NCBI GenBank assembly: GCA_040905475.1
Contig: JBBDRM010000139.1
Location: 1-34,439 of the forward strand
Length of the DNA: 34,439 nucleotides
Direction: 5' to 3'
DNA from: Actinomycetota bacterium
GTDB lineage: Bacteria; Actinomycetota; AC-67
Made by a program: the position numbers and the translations under genes. Below the pieces are notes generated by a model that was given only the letters and a program-made list of their open reading frames with translations, ran no database searches and was not told where the DNA came from. Below, one piece after another: positions 32,500 through 34,439 of the stretch. The stretch's first letter is position 1; every line of letters begins with the position of its first letter.

Positions 32500-33410
32500 C
32501 AGCGCCGCAGCTTGGGGTCGAGAGCTTCGCGGAGGCCGTCGCCGAGCAGGTTGAAGCCGAGGACGGAAAGGACGATGGCTGCCCCGGGGAACAGAGCCAG
32601 GTGCGGCGCGTGCTGCAAGAACGATTGCGTCTCGGCCAGCATCCGTCCCCACTCGGGGATGCCGGGATCCTGAGCGCCCAGACCGAGGAACGCCAGCCCC
32701 GCCGCGTCGATGATGGCCGTCGCGAGCGCGAGCGTGGCTTGAACGATCACCGGGGCCGTCGCATTCGGGAGCATGTGGTTCAGGGTGATCCTTCGACGCT
32801 TCACGCCGACGGATCGGAGGGCGAGCACATAATCGCGTTCGCGCTCGGCCAGCATCGCGCCGCGCAACAGGCGAGCGATCGGGGGGATGTTCACGACGCC
32901 GATCGCGATCATCACCGAGGTAAGACTTCGCCCTAAGGCAGCCGCGACCGCGATCGCGAACAGCAGGCCTGGGATGGCCAGCATCATGTCCATCAATCGC
33001 ATCAGGACGTTGTCAACCCATCCTCCCAGCGATCCGGCCACGGCACCGATCAGCATCCCGACCGCGGCACCGATCGCGACGGATACCACACCGATCACGA
33101 GCGAGTACCGCGCCCCGTAGAGGACCCGGGTCAGCTCGTCCCTGCCGAGCTGATCCACGCCGAACCAATGGTCCGCCGACGGTCCGGGAAAGTTTCCCGG
33201 CGTGATCCGCTCGAGTCGCGGGAGGTTGGGTGGTTCCGGCGCCAGCCATGGGGCGAGAACCCCTACGAGTATGAAGATGACGATCAGCACGATGCCGACG
33301 ATCGCGCTCGGGTTGCGCTTGAGCCTCTGCCACGCGTCGCTCCACAGCGTGACGGCGTCATCGGCGCCCTCGACTTGGAGCTGTCGAACCTCTGCCTCCG
33401 CCAAGCTCAT
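32499..33410 (-). CDS. oppC: Peptide ABC transporter permease OppC/DppC
   Basis: The 303-residue membrane protein has an N-terminal OppC_N segment (WQRLKRNPSAIVGIVLIVIFILVGVLAPW), then HWFGVDQLGRDELTRVLYGARYSLVIG and the permease EAA loop (RERDYVLALRSVGVKRRRITLNHMLPN) that contacts the ATPases. It has about six membrane helices. The ATG at 33410 has GGTGAGGTG six bases upstream and lies five bases after the oppB stop; the frame upstream of it is not family-like. Confidence 0.94.
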   Translation of the reverse strand: MSLAEAEVRQLQVEGADDAVTLWSDAWQRLKRNPSAIVGIVLIVIFILVGVLAPWLAPEPPNLPRLERITPGNFPGPSADHWFGVDQLGRDELTRVLYGARYSLVIGVVSVAIGAAVGMLIGAVAGSLGGWVDNVLMRLMDMMLAIPGLLFAIAVAAALGRSLTSVMIAIGVVNIPPIARLLRGAMLAERERDYVLALRSVGVKRRRITLNHMLPNATAPVIVQATLALATAIIDAAGLAFLGLGAQDPGIPEWGRMLAETQSFLQHAPHLALFPGAAIVLSVLGFNLLGDGLREALDPKLRR

Positions 33411-33415
33411 GAGCG

Positions 33416-34420
33416 TCACCTCACCCGGATGCGCGGGTCGAGCAGCGCGTAGGCGACGTCTACGAGAAGGTTGACGACCACGAAAACGACGGCCAGGAAC
33501 AGGATCCCACCCTGGAGAACGGGATAGTCGCGATTGAAGATCGCCTGCGACATCCACTGACCCATTCCGCCCCACGCGAAGACGGTCTCGGTGAGGATCG
33601 CACCCGACAGGAGGATCCCGAGCTGCAATCCGATCACGGTCGTGATGGGCAGCATCGCATTCTTGAGCACGTGACGACGATCGACGACCCGGGGCGACAT
33701 CCCCTTCGCGCGCGCGGTACGAACGTAGTCCTCGTTTATCACGTCGAGCACCGCCGCCCTGGTGATCCGGGTAACTATCGCAAGCGGGATCGTGCCCAAG
33801 GCGACCGCCGGCAGGATGAGGTGCCGGACGGCGTCCCAGAAGGCTCGCGGGTCCAGCGTTAGCATGGCGTCGAGGATGTAGAAGCCGGTCGGATGCTGAA
33901 CCGTCACCGTCACGTCGCTACGGCCGATCGTGGGCAGCCAGCCGAGCTTCACGCCGAACACGAATTTCAGGATGAGCGCGAGGAAGAACACCGGCATGGA
34001 GATACCGAGGAGCGATCCTCCTAAGGACCAATGATCGAACCAGGTGCGATACCGCTTCGCGGCGACGAACCCCAACGGGATGCCGAGACCGACGGCGAAG
34101 ATCATCGCCGCGATCGATAGCTCGACCGTTGCCGGGAATCGTTCACGGATCTCCGTAGTGATCGCGCGCCTGCTGCGGATCGACTGGCCCAGATCGCCGC
34201 TCGCGACCTGCTTCACGTAGCTGAAGTACTGCTGATGCAGCGGACGATCGAGCCCGTACACGCGCCGCACTTCGCGAACGGACTCCTGGGTCGCTCGCTC
34301 ACCGAGGAGGGCCTCGGCCGGACTGCCGGGCAATGCTCGAATCCAGATGAAGATGAGGATGGACAGACCGAGCAGGATCGGGATGAGCTGGAGCAGCCGG
34401 CGAACGCTGAACTTCAGCAC
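33416..34420 (-). CDS. oppB: Peptide ABC transporter permease OppB/DppB
   Basis: The 334-residue permease starts with the canonical first helix (LLQLIPILLGLSILIFIWI) and contains LPGSPAEALLG, GLDRPLHQQYFSYVKQVASGDLGQSIRS, ERFPATVELSIAAMI and the EAA loop EDYVRTARAKGMSPRVVDRRHVLKNAMLP. The C-terminal WGGMGQWMSQAIFNRDYPVLQGGILF and DPRIRVR are typical. The GTG at 34420 begins the conserved N-terminus; no strong ribosome binding site is visible. Only 19 bases of the window lie upstream, so the operon promoter and a binding-protein gene are not seen. Confidence 0.94.
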   Translation of the reverse strand: MLKFSVRRLLQLIPILLGLSILIFIWIRALPGSPAEALLGERATQESVREVRRVYGLDRPLHQQYFSYVKQVASGDLGQSIRSRRAITTEIRERFPATVELSIAAMIFAVGLGIPLGFVAAKRYRTWFDHWSLGGSLLGISMPVFFLALILKFVFGVKLGWLPTIGRSDVTVTVQHPTGFYILDAMLTLDPRAFWDAVRHLILPAVALGTIPLAIVTRITRAAVLDVINEDYVRTARAKGMSPRVVDRRHVLKNAMLPITTVIGLQLGILLSGAILTETVFAWGGMGQWMSQAIFNRDYPVLQGGILFLAVVFVVVNLLVDVAYALLDPRIRVR

Positions 34421-34439
34421 GGGCTCATCATAGGACGGC

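Overview
The window is high-GC (43 of 60 bases in a sample at 12901-12960) and carries an almost complete division and cell wall (dcw) cluster. FtsZ, SepF, YggT and DivIVA occur without FtsA, MurE has the DNPR motif of meso-diaminopimelate enzymes, GTG starts are common, and several promoters fit TTGACN-N17-TANNNT. Together these point to an Actinomycetota lineage. I cannot place it further; it does not look like a textbook Streptomyces or Mycobacterium locus (murB lies between murC and ftsQ, and the isoleucyl-tRNA synthetase is of type 2).

Layout. At the left edge lspA and a TraR/DksA-type zinc-finger gene read leftwards from a clear promoter. Divergently, ileS, a small HELVH membrane protein gene and a degenerate YchF-like gene form a tightly overlapping rightward operon (1499-5810). 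All the long-standing genes from 34420 down to 5820 read leftwards: oppB, oppC, oppD and oppF (an oligopeptide/dipeptide ABC transporter), an HNH endonuclease, then mraZ, a 48-residue membrane protein, rsmH, ftsL, ftsI, murE, murF, mraY, murD, ftsW, murG, murC, murB, ftsQ, and after a regulated gap ftsZ, pgeF, yggS, sepF, yggT, divIVA, a two-helix membrane protein with a C-terminal CxxC domain, and a CheY-like response regulator. Most junctions inside the cluster are four-base ATGA, GTGA or TTGA overlaps, implying translational coupling. The genes cover the path from UDP-MurNAc (MurB) through the Mur ligases, lipid I (MraY) and lipid II (MurG) to polymerisation and crosslinking (FtsW, FtsI) at the Z ring (FtsZ, SepF, FtsQ, FtsL).

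The accessory part is a 3.4-kb islet, about 6430-9833, of visibly lower GC (31 of 60 bases at 7201-7260). It is flanked by a 20-base direct repeat (19 of 20 identical) that lies in the last codons of the gene at 9810-10394, as expected when an integrating element regenerates the 3' end of its target gene. GTTGACC motifs sit inside both ends. It carries five genes and no recognisable recombinase: a membrane-anchored protein, a DUF4177-like protein, a large protein with a HEPN-type RNxxxH motif, a 64-residue protein, and a Panacea (SocA-like/DUF4065) antitoxin-type protein. The last three look like one transcription unit and are the best candidate for an undescribed toxin-antitoxin or anti-phage system.

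Other points of interest are a swapped GVHH signature in IleRS, a T-box-like ileS leader, a FliA/SigD/WhiG-type promoter before the response regulator, MraZ boxes on the mraZ promoter, a perfect Gram-positive-type LexA box upstream of mraZ, and an ftsZ promoter whose -35 lies inside a palindrome.
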